Shown: one piece after another, positions 25,801 through 31,989 of the stretch | Numbering within the stretch: position 1 is the first letter of the stretch | How the letters are laid out: every line of letters starts with the position of its first letter | Assembly (NCBI GenBank): GCA_020698575.1 | Contig: CM036247.1 | Location: forward strand, 29,860,431 to 29,924,430 | Origin: Bostrychus sinensis | Lineage: Eukaryota > Chordata > Actinopteri > Gobiiformes > Eleotridae | Direction: 5' to 3' | DNA length: 64,000 bases | Translations under genes and position numbers: made by a program | The notes under the pieces: generated by a model | What the model saw: only the letters and a program-made list of their open reading frames with translations | What the model was told of the DNA's origin: nothing | Databases searched by the model: none

Positions 25801-27460
25801 GTTATGGTCTTCTCATGGTGAATGTGAGAAGCAGTGAAGTTCAGAGTAGACATTTGGACATAGGTCTTGTCCTGTGTCTCCTGCAGAGTCTCCTGAATGT
25901 CCCCCAGATCAGGGCTCCATGTCAGAGTGTGGGGGAGAGACAGACACAGGACAGGAGCAGAGCACTGCACAGTCACTGACTCCCCCTCCCTGACATTCAG
26001 AGTGGGCGGAGTCAGTGTTGGAGTGGGAGGGACATCTGGGAGACATTCACACCGAACATCACAAAATTTGACACATTACACTGGAAAGAATTAATTTTAA
26101 GATTGAATAAACACATACCATTCACTTGAATATTCACACTGGTTATTTTGTAGCTATATTTCAGGTCATTATCACATTCCAGTCTGAAGAAATAGTCCCC
26201 ACTGTAGAGATGATCAACATCATGAAAGGTGGTGGTGCAGTTTTTCTGAGTTAAGTCTCCTGTTTGCTGTCTTGTATCTTGTACTGTATTGTCACTGATG
26301 CCGTTCCATAATGCTTTACACTCTCTGTTCAAGTTTTGCCAATATTTATTCTGTATTTTAAAAGAGCAGGGTATTGTCACACAGGATCCACGGAAACCTT
26401 CTACTTGTTGTGGCATAGAGACACTAAACTTATCACACTCAGCACCTACAAACACAAGACAGTCATCAAGGTGGAGAAATGAAACAGTTAATATAACAGT
26501 TAACAGTATTTCTGAATAATGAGAGACTTCTTAAGAGTAACTCAAAGCCTGCATTTAAAACACCAGTGGATGTAAACCGATAAAACAAATGTTTCTCTCA
26601 CATGTGACTAGAGCCGTTGCACTAACACTTGTCCCATCTTCTCTGCTGTAGACTGCAGAGCATGTTATGGTCATCTCACTGTGAGAAGCAGTGAAGTTCA
26701 GAGTAGACACTTTGACATAGGTCTTGTCCTGTGTCTCCTGCAGAGTCTCCTGAATGTCCCCCAGGTCAGGGCTCCATGTCAGAGTGGGAGGGAGAGACAG
26801 ACACAGGACAGGAGCAGAGCACTGCACAGTCACTGACTCCCCCTCCCTGACATTCAGAGTGGGCGGAGTCAGTGTTGGTGTGGGAGGGACATCTGGAAAA
26901 CCAAACAGGACATCAATAAATGAACATGTTACACACTGCACTAGCATTGATTTGTTTTTACACTGATAAAATACTGTATATACCATTCACTTGAATATTT
27001 ACACTGGAGTCTGTAAATATCCATTTTAGAGCATTGTCACACTCCACTCTGAAATGAACTTCTCCACCTTGCAGCTGAGTAATGTCATGCACTGTTGTGG
27101 TGCAGTTGTTCTGGGTTAAGTCTCCTGTTGTTGGTCTTGTAAATTGTACAGTTTGTGCAATGGAATGGGCATTTCTCCATAACGCTCTACATCCACTGTT
27201 CAAGTTGTTTCTATATTGATCCTGTACTTGAAAAGAGCAGGGTATTGTCACACAGGATCCACGCAGAGCCTTTATTTGTGTTGGCAGAGAGACACTAAAC
27301 TCATCACACTGGGCACCTACACAGACAACATAGGCATCAAAGCATGAAATATATTGGAAAGCACTGAAAACATTGCATTGTTTAACAGTAAAAGTCTTCT
27401 TAACAAACACTCACCCATCAGCAGGAAGCCCATGAGCAGAACTTTCAGAACGACACACAT
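4626..27460 (-). CDS. gene B: Siglec/CD22-like multi-Ig receptor, whole gene
   Basis: This is the coding span of a 23-exon type I membrane receptor. In order it has a signal peptide, V-set, C2-set, V-set, C2-set, 15 further Ig exons, one transmembrane helix and a short tail with one ITIM. The V-sets show the Siglec pattern CVTIPCSF and an F-strand FRxEC arginine, the residue that contacts sialic acid in Siglecs. Family knowledge suggests an inhibitory sialoglycan receptor on leukocytes; orthology to a named mammalian Siglec cannot be claimed. All internal Ig exons are phase 1-1. With every exon intact the protein would be near 1,890 residues, but exons at 12,333, 9,980 and 7,813 carry frameshifts. 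An all-inclusive mRNA would therefore not reach the membrane exon, and functional transcripts would need to skip these. Gene A is its tandem paralogue. Confidence 0.85.
4933..5005 (-). CDS. gene B juxtamembrane cytoplasmic exon
   Basis: This 73-bp exon, bordered by TTTTTCAG and GTACTT, begins TQYVRLNKHQSTDVAMDQLQ. It contains YVRL, a tyrosine motif whose minus-2 residue is threonine and so is not a strict ITIM. It joins in frame to the transmembrane exon (completing an arginine codon) and ends in phase 0. Gene A has an equivalent 73-bp exon. Confidence 0.75.
5038..5160 (-). repeat. fragment of tRNA-like SINE plus poly-C
   Basis: It shares the segment ending in the phrase for 'gataggctccagt...cgg' seen in the fuller SINE copy at 46,918-47,240. 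It is followed by a run of 14 C residues (5151-5164) directly next to the transmembrane exon donor. The same fragment, longer, sits at 37,038 in gene A, so the insertion predates the gene duplication. Confidence 0.6.
5179..5266 (-). CDS. gene B transmembrane exon
   Basis: This 88-bp exon encodes a short extracellular stalk (VGGEMTYP) and a hydrophobic helix VFIAIIVILLALMGVLLYVI followed by arginine, a clear single-pass membrane anchor with a stop-transfer residue. The acceptor is GTTTAG and the donor GTAAGT. It starts in phase 1, matching the end of the preceding Ig exon. Confidence 0.85.
5400..7005. other. gene B-specific insertion in the stalk intron, unclassified
   Basis: This stretch is absent from the homologous intron of gene A and is GC-richer than its surroundings. 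It begins with poly-A (5401-5423). It holds one 119-codon plus-strand reading frame (5464-5823) that I do not recognise, and GGGTC-type motifs near 6080-6120. It is probably a decayed transposable element; no inverted repeats or target duplication were identified. Confidence 0.35.
7006..7660. repeat. block shared with gene A intron (38,683-39,290)
   Basis: It starts GAGAACTCTTCTCAGTGACC and is closely similar in sequence and order to gene A 38,683-39,290. The open frames on the plus strand are not conserved between the two copies, which argues against coding. Confidence 0.6.
7813..8098 (-). pseudogene. gene B membrane-proximal I-set Ig exon, frameshifted
   Basis: This exon encodes the CETEGNPFPMIQWD-type Ig domain that precedes the membrane exon. 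It is 286 bp against 285 bp in gene A (39,355-39,639). One extra A in the run near 7919 changes AT-ACT-GTT into ACT-TGT-TAT-TAA, so translation stops about two thirds through the domain. Splice sites (ATAACAG acceptor, GTTAGT donor) are intact. Inclusion would give a soluble truncated protein; skipping keeps frame because the intended exon is phase 1-1. Confidence 0.8.
8179..8442 (-). CDS. gene B Ig cassette exon (membrane-side)
   Basis: This intact 264-bp phase 1-1 exon encodes one C2/I-type Ig domain with the shared core CSSDANPAV, WYKADGG, an NTAVLNIKAS strand and a second cysteine in VIFCEALNNLG. It has no GT-AG defect. Its 3' intron (8099-8178) is nearly identical to the intron after gene A exon 39,720, which shows where gene A recombined. 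Confidence 0.85.
8562..8825 (-). CDS. gene B Ig cassette exon
   Basis: This intact 264-bp phase 1-1 Ig exon begins DGPRNIRVTVSPQSPVTEHS and has both domain cysteines and the WYKTDGG strand. It is one of the six cassettes found only in gene B. Confidence 0.85.
9980..10244 (-). pseudogene. gene B Ig cassette exon with +1 frameshift
   Basis: The exon is 265 bp instead of 264. An extra A in CCAGAAGGTAGTGC (about 10,131) shifts frame after HYL, before the WYKADGG strand. Splice borders are intact. It pairs with 12,832-13,095 as the downstream member of a duplicated two-exon block. Confidence 0.8.
10270..10612 (+). mobile_element. LINE reverse-transcriptase 3' fragment, first part
   Basis: It is homologous to the better-preserved LINE fragment at 13,195-13,990. 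It includes the stretch equivalent to SNDLSWYSNTS, a fish LINE reverse-transcriptase C-terminal motif. The copy is interrupted at about 10,612 by the inverted-repeat element described next and resumes at about 11,270. Confidence 0.6.
10621..11193. mobile_element. MITE-like element with ACCTCCACCAAG inverted repeats
   Basis: The left end ACCTCCACCAAG (10,621-10,632) is the exact reverse complement of CTTGGTGGAGGT (11,182-11,193). The inner sequence matches my recollection of a widespread fish repeat carrying 'ggacggattttaatgaa'. Outer ends may extend some tens of bases further. It lies inside a LINE copy that is uninterrupted in the paralogous block at 13.2-14.0 kb. Confidence 0.6.
11270..11420 (+). 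mobile_element. LINE 3' end, second part
   Basis: It resumes homology with 13,850-13,985, ending in AATATAAACTGAACTGATAACAGACC. A run of T residues (about 11,357-11,380) lies inside. Together with 10,270-10,612 it forms one split LINE tail. Confidence 0.5.
11421..12332. other. intron without supported gene
   Basis: No coding exon is seen. The part from about 11,840 to 12,330 is similar to 14,225-14,670, as expected from the tandem duplication of the two-exon block. The part 11,550-11,840 resembles a dispersed repeat with no identifiable ends. Confidence 0.5.
12333..12598 (-). pseudogene. gene B Ig cassette exon with +2 bp frameshift
   Basis: The exon is 266 bp. Relative to sister cassettes, one base is inserted in CTGCTAGCAGG and one in GTGTACAC (about 12,519-12,533), shifting frame in the first third of the domain. 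The remainder, including NTAVLNIKASK and the second cysteine, is well preserved, so the lesion is recent. It is paired with 14,680-14,943. Confidence 0.8.
12832..13095 (-). CDS. gene B Ig cassette exon
   Basis: This intact 264-bp phase 1-1 Ig exon begins DGPRKTRVTLRTPGPIMEHS and has both cysteines and WYKADGG. It is the paralogue of the frameshifted exon at 9,980. Confidence 0.85.
13195..13990 (+). mobile_element. LINE 3' fragment in intron
   Basis: The plus strand reads NGTEVQRVECCKVLGVTLSN followed by DLSWYSNTS, the C-terminal reverse-transcriptase region of L2/CR1-like elements. A stretch of degenerate C-terminal coding follows and then an AATAAACTGAACTGA tail. It is duplicated, with the flanking Ig exons, at 10.3-11.4 kb. 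Confidence 0.65.
14680..14943 (-). CDS. gene B Ig cassette exon
   Basis: This intact 264-bp phase 1-1 Ig exon begins DPPRNTTISEHPLRPVTEHD, with both cysteines and WYKADGG. It is the intact sister of 12,333-12,598. Confidence 0.85.
15060..15640 (-). mobile_element. LINE C-terminal fragment
   Basis: The minus strand encodes KARSILLSADHPLWEDFVLL then PSRKRYRLPRAKTNHFKLSF, the conserved C-terminal tail of L2/CR1/Tx1-like LINE ORF2 proteins. The 3' untranslated tail ends near 15,085 with a 'tccccaaaggagaaattt' type terminus. It lies in the intron between two Ig exons. Confidence 0.7.
15851..16114 (-). CDS. gene B Ig cassette exon
   Basis: This intact 264-bp phase 1-1 exon begins DQPRSTRVTVSPQSPVTEHS. 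It forms a duplicated pair with 16,291-16,554, matching the pair 18,313/17,037. Its 5' intron is nearly identical to that upstream of gene A exon 39,720. Confidence 0.85.
16291..16554 (-). CDS. gene B Ig cassette exon
   Basis: This intact 264-bp phase 1-1 exon begins DQPQNTTVTVNPRGPVAEDS, with HWYKADGG replacing the LWYKADGG of most cassettes. It is orthologous in position to gene A 40,161-40,424. Confidence 0.85.
17037..17300 (-). CDS. gene B Ig cassette exon
   Basis: This intact 264-bp phase 1-1 exon begins DQPRSTRVTVSPQSPVTEHS and has an NDLGTENSTLTHMD ending. It is orthologous to gene A 41,528-41,791. Confidence 0.85.
17600..18245 (+). mobile_element. Tc1-like transposon remnant (gene B copy)
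   Basis: Degenerate plus-strand coding keeps Tc1 transposase phrases such as STVMRRLSKNGIHGR and, after a frame change, the W-T/S-DETKV catalytic region. The left end CTATGTGCAAAAGTAATT matches the gene A copy. The right end is lost here, joining abruptly to intron sequence at about 18,250. Present in both genes, it predates their duplication. Confidence 0.75.
18313..18576 (-). CDS. gene B Ig cassette exon
   Basis: This intact 264-bp phase 1-1 exon begins DQPQNTTVTINPRGPVADDS and carries HWYKADGG and NHLGTDHS. It is orthologous to gene A 42,991-43,254. Confidence 0.85.
19184..19280. repeat. dispersed repeat 'ctcagtcgctttggtgcatttct'
   Basis: The same core recurs near 43,692, 44,266, 59,389 and 61,404. 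No terminal inverted repeat was resolved. Confidence 0.5.
19741..21331. mobile_element. 1.6-kb non-autonomous DNA transposon with 16-bp inverted repeats and TA duplication
   Basis: CACACTAAAAAATGCT at 19,741 is the exact reverse complement of AGCATTTTTTAGTGTG ending at 21,331, and the element is flanked by TA on both sides. Gene A preserves the empty site GTAGTAACTG at about 44,092 with a single TA. The inner ends are rich in AACCCAGC/GGGTT motifs. No transposase is evident. A second inverted-repeat element is nested inside. Confidence 0.85.
20129..20833. mobile_element. nested inverted-repeat element with perfect 19-bp termini
   Basis: GTGTCCTGAGTCGGACACG (20,139-20,157) and its exact reverse complement (20,805-20,823) bracket about 650 bp. 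Imperfect pairing continues outward through CTAACGNATG. A related CGTGTGTCCGACTCAG copy sits at 20,581-20,596. Short AGCCTGTAGCTT direct repeats follow at 20,835-20,885. Confidence 0.65.
21335..21420 (+). repeat. TAG/GTA trinucleotide-rich microsatellite
   Basis: An imperfect (GTA)n tract matches the tract at 44,085-44,180 in gene A and gives spurious serine- or valine-rich reading frames. Confidence 0.7.
21511..21590. repeat. LINE 3'-end-like repeat (CAAGGCAAGTTTATATGTATAGCAC)
   Basis: It matches the remembered 3' terminal motif of a widespread fish LINE family ('aaggcaagtttat...atagcac..attcaaagtgc'). It is only about 80 bp long. Confidence 0.5.
21765..22335 (-). mobile_element. Tc1-like transposon fragment (left end and transposase C-terminus)
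   Basis: It starts with the terminal motif CACTGCCTGACCAAAAAAAA after TA. On the minus strand it encodes MDWPPQCPDLNPIE, the PDLNPIE motif near the third catalytic acidic residue of Tc1 transposases. The remainder of the element is deleted. It is absent from the matching place in gene A. Confidence 0.75.
22355..22822 (+). mobile_element. Tc1-like transposon with internal deletion
   Basis: Inverted ends CACTATATTTCCAAAAGTATT / AATACTTTTGGAAATAAAGTG are flanked by TA on both sides. The plus strand encodes FQHDCTPVHKARA and QSPDFNPTEH, the second- and third-acidic-residue regions of a Tc1-like transposase. Most of the 5' coding part is missing. Confidence 0.85.
23049..23312 (-). CDS. gene B Ig cassette exon
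   Basis: This intact 264-bp phase 1-1 exon begins AKPRNTRVTVNPPGPVTEHD, with CSSFANPAV instead of CSSDANPAV. It is nearly identical to gene A 47,911-48,174. Confidence 0.85.
23719..24003 (-). CDS. gene B I-set Ig exon (mid-array)
   Basis: This intact 285-bp phase 1-1 exon encodes CPQILNSLNCTGDTAQISCL and CETEGNPFPMIHWYFPG, a different Ig type from the 264-bp cassettes. It is the same type as the membrane-proximal exon at 7,813 and the remnant at 33,430. Confidence 0.85.
24110..24715 (+). mobile_element. L2-like LINE fragment with reverse-transcriptase motif and 3' end
   Basis: It encodes LVLLDLSAALDTIDH, the DLSAAFDT(V/I)DH motif of L2/CR1-type reverse transcriptases. A jump to the 3' tail follows, ending GGCGACTTTAGTTGTGATAC, TGGGCTATATAAATAAAATTG. 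It is internally deleted. It is absent from gene A at 48,897, where the two flanks adjoin. Confidence 0.8.
24758..25021 (-). CDS. gene B Ig cassette exon
   Basis: This intact 264-bp phase 1-1 exon begins DPPRNTIMTVSPAGPVTEHS and carries PYLWYKADGG. It is orthologous to gene A 48,944-49,207. Confidence 0.85.
25128..25385 (-). CDS. gene B Ig cassette exon, 258 bp
   Basis: This intact 258-bp phase 1-1 exon is two codons shorter than other cassettes in the first strand (RVSPVG). It follows directly after the second V-set/C2-set module. The gene A copy at 49,307 carries a 1-bp insertion. Confidence 0.85.
25727..26035 (-). CDS. gene B second C2-set exon
   Basis: This 309-bp phase 1-1 exon begins DVPPTPTLTPPTLNVREGES and carries TVQCSAPVLCLSLPHTLTWS and ITCSAVYSRED. 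The extra cysteine in VLCLS is shared with the first C2-set and fits the Siglec arrangement of an additional inter-domain cysteine (family knowledge). Confidence 0.9.
26119..26445 (-). CDS. gene B second V-set (Siglec-like) exon
   Basis: This 327-bp phase 1-1 exon starts AECDKFSVSMPQQVEGFRGS and contains CVTIPCSFKI. Its F strand is YFFRLECDNDLKYSYK, close to the YFFRxE...KW pattern of Siglec V-sets, where the arginine binds sialic acid. It lies 156 bp downstream of the first C2 exon and splices in phase. Confidence 0.9.
26602..26892 (-). CDS. gene B first C2-set exon
   Basis: This 291-bp phase 1-1 exon has the same start (DVPPTPTLTPPTLN) as the second C2-set but is six codons shorter. The donor is GTGAGA. 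Its coding sequence is very similar to the second C2 exon, indicating duplication of a V-C2 exon pair. Confidence 0.9.
26984..27316 (-). CDS. gene B first V-set (Siglec-like) exon
   Basis: This 333-bp phase 1-1 exon, the N-terminal Ig domain, contains AQCDEFSVSLPTQIKALRGS, CVTIPCSFQV and an F strand VHFRVECDNALKWIF. The arginine in FRVEC is in the position of the sialic-acid-binding arginine of Siglecs, and the KW two to three residues beyond CDNAL recalls the G-strand aromatic region. Binding itself is inferred. Confidence 0.9.
27415..27460 (-). CDS. gene B signal-peptide exon
   Basis: It encodes MCVVLKVLLMGFLLM, then one base (phase 1) before GTGAGT. The start chosen gives a basic residue followed by a hydrophobic core. 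An ATG 10 bases upstream is in another frame and overlaps it. Gene A has the same exon with two synonymous changes. Confidence 0.8.
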
Positions 27461-27513
27461 CTAATTTCATGGAAACAAAATAACATAAAAAAATATATTG
27501 GATTGTGCACATA

Positions 27514-28669
27514 CAGTTAGGTCCAGTTGTGAACACTGACACACCATTTTTGTTATTTTAGCTCTTAACCAAAACATATTCAAGATACAGTTATATAATT
27601 AATATGTGCTTAAAGTGTAGACTCTGTAATTGACAGTATTCACATCCAAATCAAAGAAAGGCTTTAGGATTACAGCTCTTTAATGTGTAGCAGCCTCTTC
27701 TTCAGGGGCTCAAAAGTAATTGGACAGATGAACATTACTATGAATAAAATGTTAATTTTTTTATACTTTGGGAAAATCCTTTGCAGGCAATGACTGCCAG
27801 ATGTCTGGAGCCCATTGACATCACCATACACTGGGATTCCTATTTTATGTTGCTTTGCAAGGCCTTTACTGCAGCTGTCTTCAGTCATTAGTCACTTCTG
27901 GGTCTTTCTGTCTTATGTTTTGTCTTAAACAAGTGAAATCCGTGCTCAGTTGGGCTGAGATCTGGTGACTGACCCCTGCCATTGCAAATTATTCCCCTTA
28001 TTTGCCTTAAAAAACTCCTGGGTGTTTTGGGTCATTGTCCATCTGTACTGTGGCGCACTATCCAGTCAACTTCATGGTTTTTGTCTGAATCTGAGCACAA
28101 AGTTTATCCCTATACACTTCAGTCTTCATCTGTCTTCTGTCACATCATTAATAAACACCAGTGACCCAGTGCCATTGGAAGTTCTGCAGCTCATGCATCA
28201 CACTGCTCCATCAGGTTTTACAGAAGATGTGCTGTGATGTGGATCATGAGCCATTCCAAGCCTTCTTTTACCCAGCCTAAGGATGGTCTGGTTTACTTCC
28301 ACTGAGATACTGTATGCTGTGATTTCACAGAAACAGCTTTCAAATACAAATGTAACACCTGGAATCAAGTCCAGACCTTTTACCTGCTCAGTCTATGATT
28401 AATGAGGGAAAAGCCCATGCAGCTCAAGAAATAGCTTTTGAAGCAACTGTCCAAATACTTATGAGTCCCTGAAAAAGAGGCAGCTACACATTAAAGAGCT
28501 GTAATTCCTAAAGCCTTTCTCCCATTTGGATGTGAATACTCTCAAATTACAGCTGAGAGTCTGACCTTTAAACACAAATTGATTTTATAACTGTATTTTG
28601 AACAGTTTTGGTAAAAAGCAAAAACTTGCAAAACTTGAGTCAGTGTCCAAATACTTATGGACCTAACTG
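27514..28669. mobile_element. non-autonomous Tc1/mariner-like element with TA duplication
   Basis: The ends CAGTTAGGTCCA and TGGACCTAACTG are inverted, with imperfect pairing over about 30 bp (…ACACTGAC), and TA flanks each side. Gene A lacks it (51,702-51,712 is continuous intron), so it inserted after the gene duplication. No transposase frame is recognised in its 1.16 kb. Confidence 0.8.
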
Positions 28670-28721
28670 TACCCTTTACACATACATTATAATATAACAC
28701 TATCACATAATACTATCTTCA

Positions 28722-29118
28722 GTGCCGGTCCTATATATCTGAGGGCCCTAAGGAAGAAAGGCTTGGGGCCCAAGACCCTCAATCATTTTGTACACTAACT
28801 AAAGATTAACACAGCATTCCTTTATTTTTAATTATGAATGCTTTCATTTTTTACTTGCAAACATTAATAACTCAACAAGAGGGTCCTAGATAAACCGTAA
28901 AACACCTTATTAACATTGGGCCTCAGTTTCAGATTAACTCTTTCAAAAATAACAGGAAGTTACAAGCAAAAAAATTACACAAATAGGAAACTAAAAATAA
29001 AATAAAATCAAACAGTTGCAAAATCATTCAAATATGTAGAATAATGCTAAAGTACAGGGGCTCTCTAAAGTCTGAGGCCCTATGCAGTTGCTTACTTTGC
29101 CCATAAGAAGGGCTGACT
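28722..29118. mobile_element. MITE-like repeat, 'agtgccggtcctat...gggctgactccgat'
   Basis: The start TCAGTGCCGGTCCTA and end AGGGCTGACTC are roughly inverted, matching a common fish element whose ends contain 'cagtgccggtcc' and 'agggccggccct'. A homologous copy lies at 51,743-52,150 in gene A, so it predates duplication. Confidence 0.55.
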
Positions 29119-29457
29119 CCGATTATCTTTAAAAAAGTGAATGGGAGTGAAATTATGTCACATATAAAAAGCTTACATTTTGTGTTAAAATAGTAAGTTA
29201 TATAGTTTCAGTAATTTTCATCTGCTAAAATGTGTGCACACATTTATAAATGTCCTGCTGTATTATATTTATACTGCACATTTCAGATCACAAATGCTAT
29301 ATAACACAGAACAAACAGATGAAAGAGTTATTCATTGTAAAACTTTTACAATATATGAGTAGTTAATCAGTTGAAATAATAATTTAAAAGTATTTCTTAG
29401 GCTATACACTTACAATATCTTTTTTTATTTTCACTTAAGTAAAAAGGTTAGGAGTAC

Positions 29458-29520
29458 TTACACTGTCTGTGGTCCCTCTGGAGGTTTCCTCAAGTGAACC
29501 TGGACATGTCAAAAGTTTCA
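29458..29520 (-). promoter_or_regulatory. gene B putative untranslated first exon
   Basis: The minus strand reads GTTCACTTGAGGAAACCTCC, then AGAGGGACCACAGACAGT before a perfect GTAAGT donor. The block is nearly identical in gene A (52,449-52,510) and about 2 kb upstream of each signal exon, as expected for a 5' UTR exon. The transcription start is not fixed; no TATA box is obvious. Confidence 0.5.
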
Positions 29521-29562
29521 ATTATTATGCTTAAATTGGGGATGTTCTGCACCAAAAAGGGC

Positions 29563-29600
29563 TGTATTAAGCAGAAGTGAGCAGTGGAAAATGCTTATTT
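29563..29600 (-). promoter_or_regulatory. recurrent block TAAGCAGAAGTGAGCAGTGGAAAATGCTTA upstream of gene B
   Basis: A roughly 30-bp block lies just upstream of the putative first exon. Variants occur at 52,553 (gene A), 34,130, 34,680 and 3,546. Position suggests a core promoter or a duplicon-border repeat; no specific factor site is assigned. Confidence 0.4.
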
Positions 29601-29884
29601 TTGCAGTTCTTAAAAATAGTTCACAAAAATACAGTTGGTTTCCATTTCCAAACAACTTTCACAGATTTGTGAAGTTTTATTTGCCATACAAAAGTTCATG
29701 AATGTTAAATTGTCTCTTTGTATTAGACTCATATTTAAGGCAATGGTTAATCCCTTGTAAAAAACATAATTTGTAATGTATTATAAATACAATAAAATCC
29801 ACTTAATGCATTTCTGTATTTCTAATGTGTTACTTAGCAGCAGATCAACAAATAGAACAAACTAAACATTGCTACAACCTGAAG

Positions 29885-31900
29885 TCTGGAAACATTGGGA
29901 CATTTTTTAAATTTGAATAAAATGAAAATTAAAAGTTTTTCAAATCACATGAGCCAATATTTTATTCACAAAATAACATAGATAATAAAACAAATGTTTA
30001 CACTGAGAAATTTTACACTTTGCACAAAATGAGCTCATTTCAAATTTGATGCCTGCTACAAGTCTCAAAATAGCTGGGACAGAGGCAGGTTTACCATGGG
30101 GTAGTAGCTCCTCTTCTTTTCAAAACAGTTTGAAGACGTCTGAGCATCGAGCTTAGTTTCTGGAGTTTTGGTGTTGTAATCCTATTCTTGCCTGATTTAT
30201 ATTTCCAGCAGCTGAAAAGTTCATGGTAGTCTTTGACATATTTTCCATTAAATGATGCGCCAAACATTCTCTACAGGTGACAGATCTGGACTGCAGGCCA
30301 ATTCAGCACCGGGACTCTCCTACGACAAAGCCATGCTGTTGCACTAGCTGCAGTATGTGGTTTTGCATTGTCCTGCTGAAATACACAAGGCCTTGCCTGA
30401 AACAGAAGTTGTCTGGGAGGGGAGCAAATGTTGTTCTAAATCCTTTATAAACCTTTCAGCATTCATAGTTCCTTCTGAAACACAAGCTGCCCATCTTGCA
30501 TGCACTTATGCCCCCATCCCATCAGAGATGCTGCTTTTGAACTGAATTCTGATAACATGCTGGAAGGTCTCCTCCTCTTTAGCCTGGAGGACAAGGTGTC
30601 TGTGATTTCCTAAAAGAATGTCAGATTTGAATGTCTGACCATAGGACACTGTCCCACTTTGAAATAGTCCATTTTAAATGAGCCTTGGCCCAGGGCACAA
30701 TGGTGCTTCTGGCCCATGTTCACATGTAGCTTCCTTTTTGCATGATAGAGCTTTAGTTGGCCTCTGCAGATGGCATGGCAGATTGTGTTTACCCACAGTG
30801 GTTTCTGGAAGTATTCCTGAAATCATTTAATGTAATGTAATGTAATGTCATTGACACAATCATGTCAATGAGTGATGCAGGGCCCGAAGACCACGGCCTC
30901 CAATAAAGGTCTTCGGCCTTGTTTTTTATGCACAGAGATTTCTTCAGTTTCTCTGAATTTTTTGATGATGTTATGCTCTGTAGATGACATTTGCAAAGCC
31001 TTTGCAATTTGACATGGAAGAACTGTTTTTAAAGGGCTTTATTACGCTTTTTTTGTGAGTCTTTTAAATTAATTTAGGACACATCTAGATCAGCATCTTA
31101 AATTTTTTTGGTCAGAAAATGCAATAATTATTGAAAAAAAAAAACACACTTGACCTTATTATTTATAAGAAACTCATCATTTGATGCCCCTTCAGTGTGT
31201 CCCAACAAACACATTGTCGGTGCAGTAGCAGTGTTTGAGTGTTGTCTGCTGCAGTTTGTGGTGGGTTTGTTTGGTTGCTGTGGAGGAGGTGTGAGCTGTA
31301 GCAGTGCTTTCTTAACAGGGCAGGACCATGAGGGGGGAGGGTCGGTGGAAAAGGAAGACACCGGTGAAACAAGCTGTCTTGGCCTCTCACATACTCAATG
31401 TAAAATGTAAAAGAATAGAGGATTACTCAAACATGCATGAATAAAACAAAAACATAACTCCAGGTATATTTTTGATGAGGAAACAACATTATAACATGGT
31501 ATAAAACTCAGAAAAGTCAATTTTGCATAATACAACCCTTTTAAAGTATTTCATAATCTTTTTACGCAGTCCTTCACAGACTGGAGAGACTCTGCCCATC
31601 TTTTCTTCTGAGAGACTCTGCCTCTCTAAGACATTTCTTTTAGAGCTAATCATGTTACAGACCTGATATCATTTAACTTCATTAGTGGCCAGATGTTCTC
31701 TCAGCTGAATTTTTTTTTAAATTTCTTGCTTTTGCAGCCACTTGTTGCCCCTGTCCCAAATATTTTGAGACTTGTAGCAGAAATTAAATGAATTAGCTCA
31801 TTTTGACCATAAAAGTGTAACATTTCTCTGTGTACAGTTAACATTTATGTTTTCTATGTTCTATTGTTTTGTTTTGTTTTTGTTTTGTTTTTTTTGTTTT
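29885..31900. mobile_element. non-autonomous DNA element with long inverted repeats
   Basis: The segment 29,985-30,105 (ending CTACAAGTCTCAAAATAGCTGGGACAG) is the reverse complement, with mismatches, of 31,730-31,880 (CTGTCCCAAATATTTTGAGACTTGTAGCAG…). The long repeats resemble those of an abundant fish family containing 'caaaaaagctgggacag' that I recall as Kolobok-like. No transposase is seen. Gene A retains only the outer left arm (52,865-53,036). Confidence 0.6.
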
Positions 31901-31989
31901 TGTTTTTTTTGCTATACATTACCCCACCTCTAAGCTTTGTGTTGTATTTGTTTATTTGACTTGTAGTAGTTCCTCAATGGGCCCAAAAA

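Noticed and set aside
25897..26094. Plus-strand frames MSPRSGLHV... (also at 26,754 and 50,098)
   Set aside because: Antisense shadows of C2-set exons; they repeat only because the exons do.
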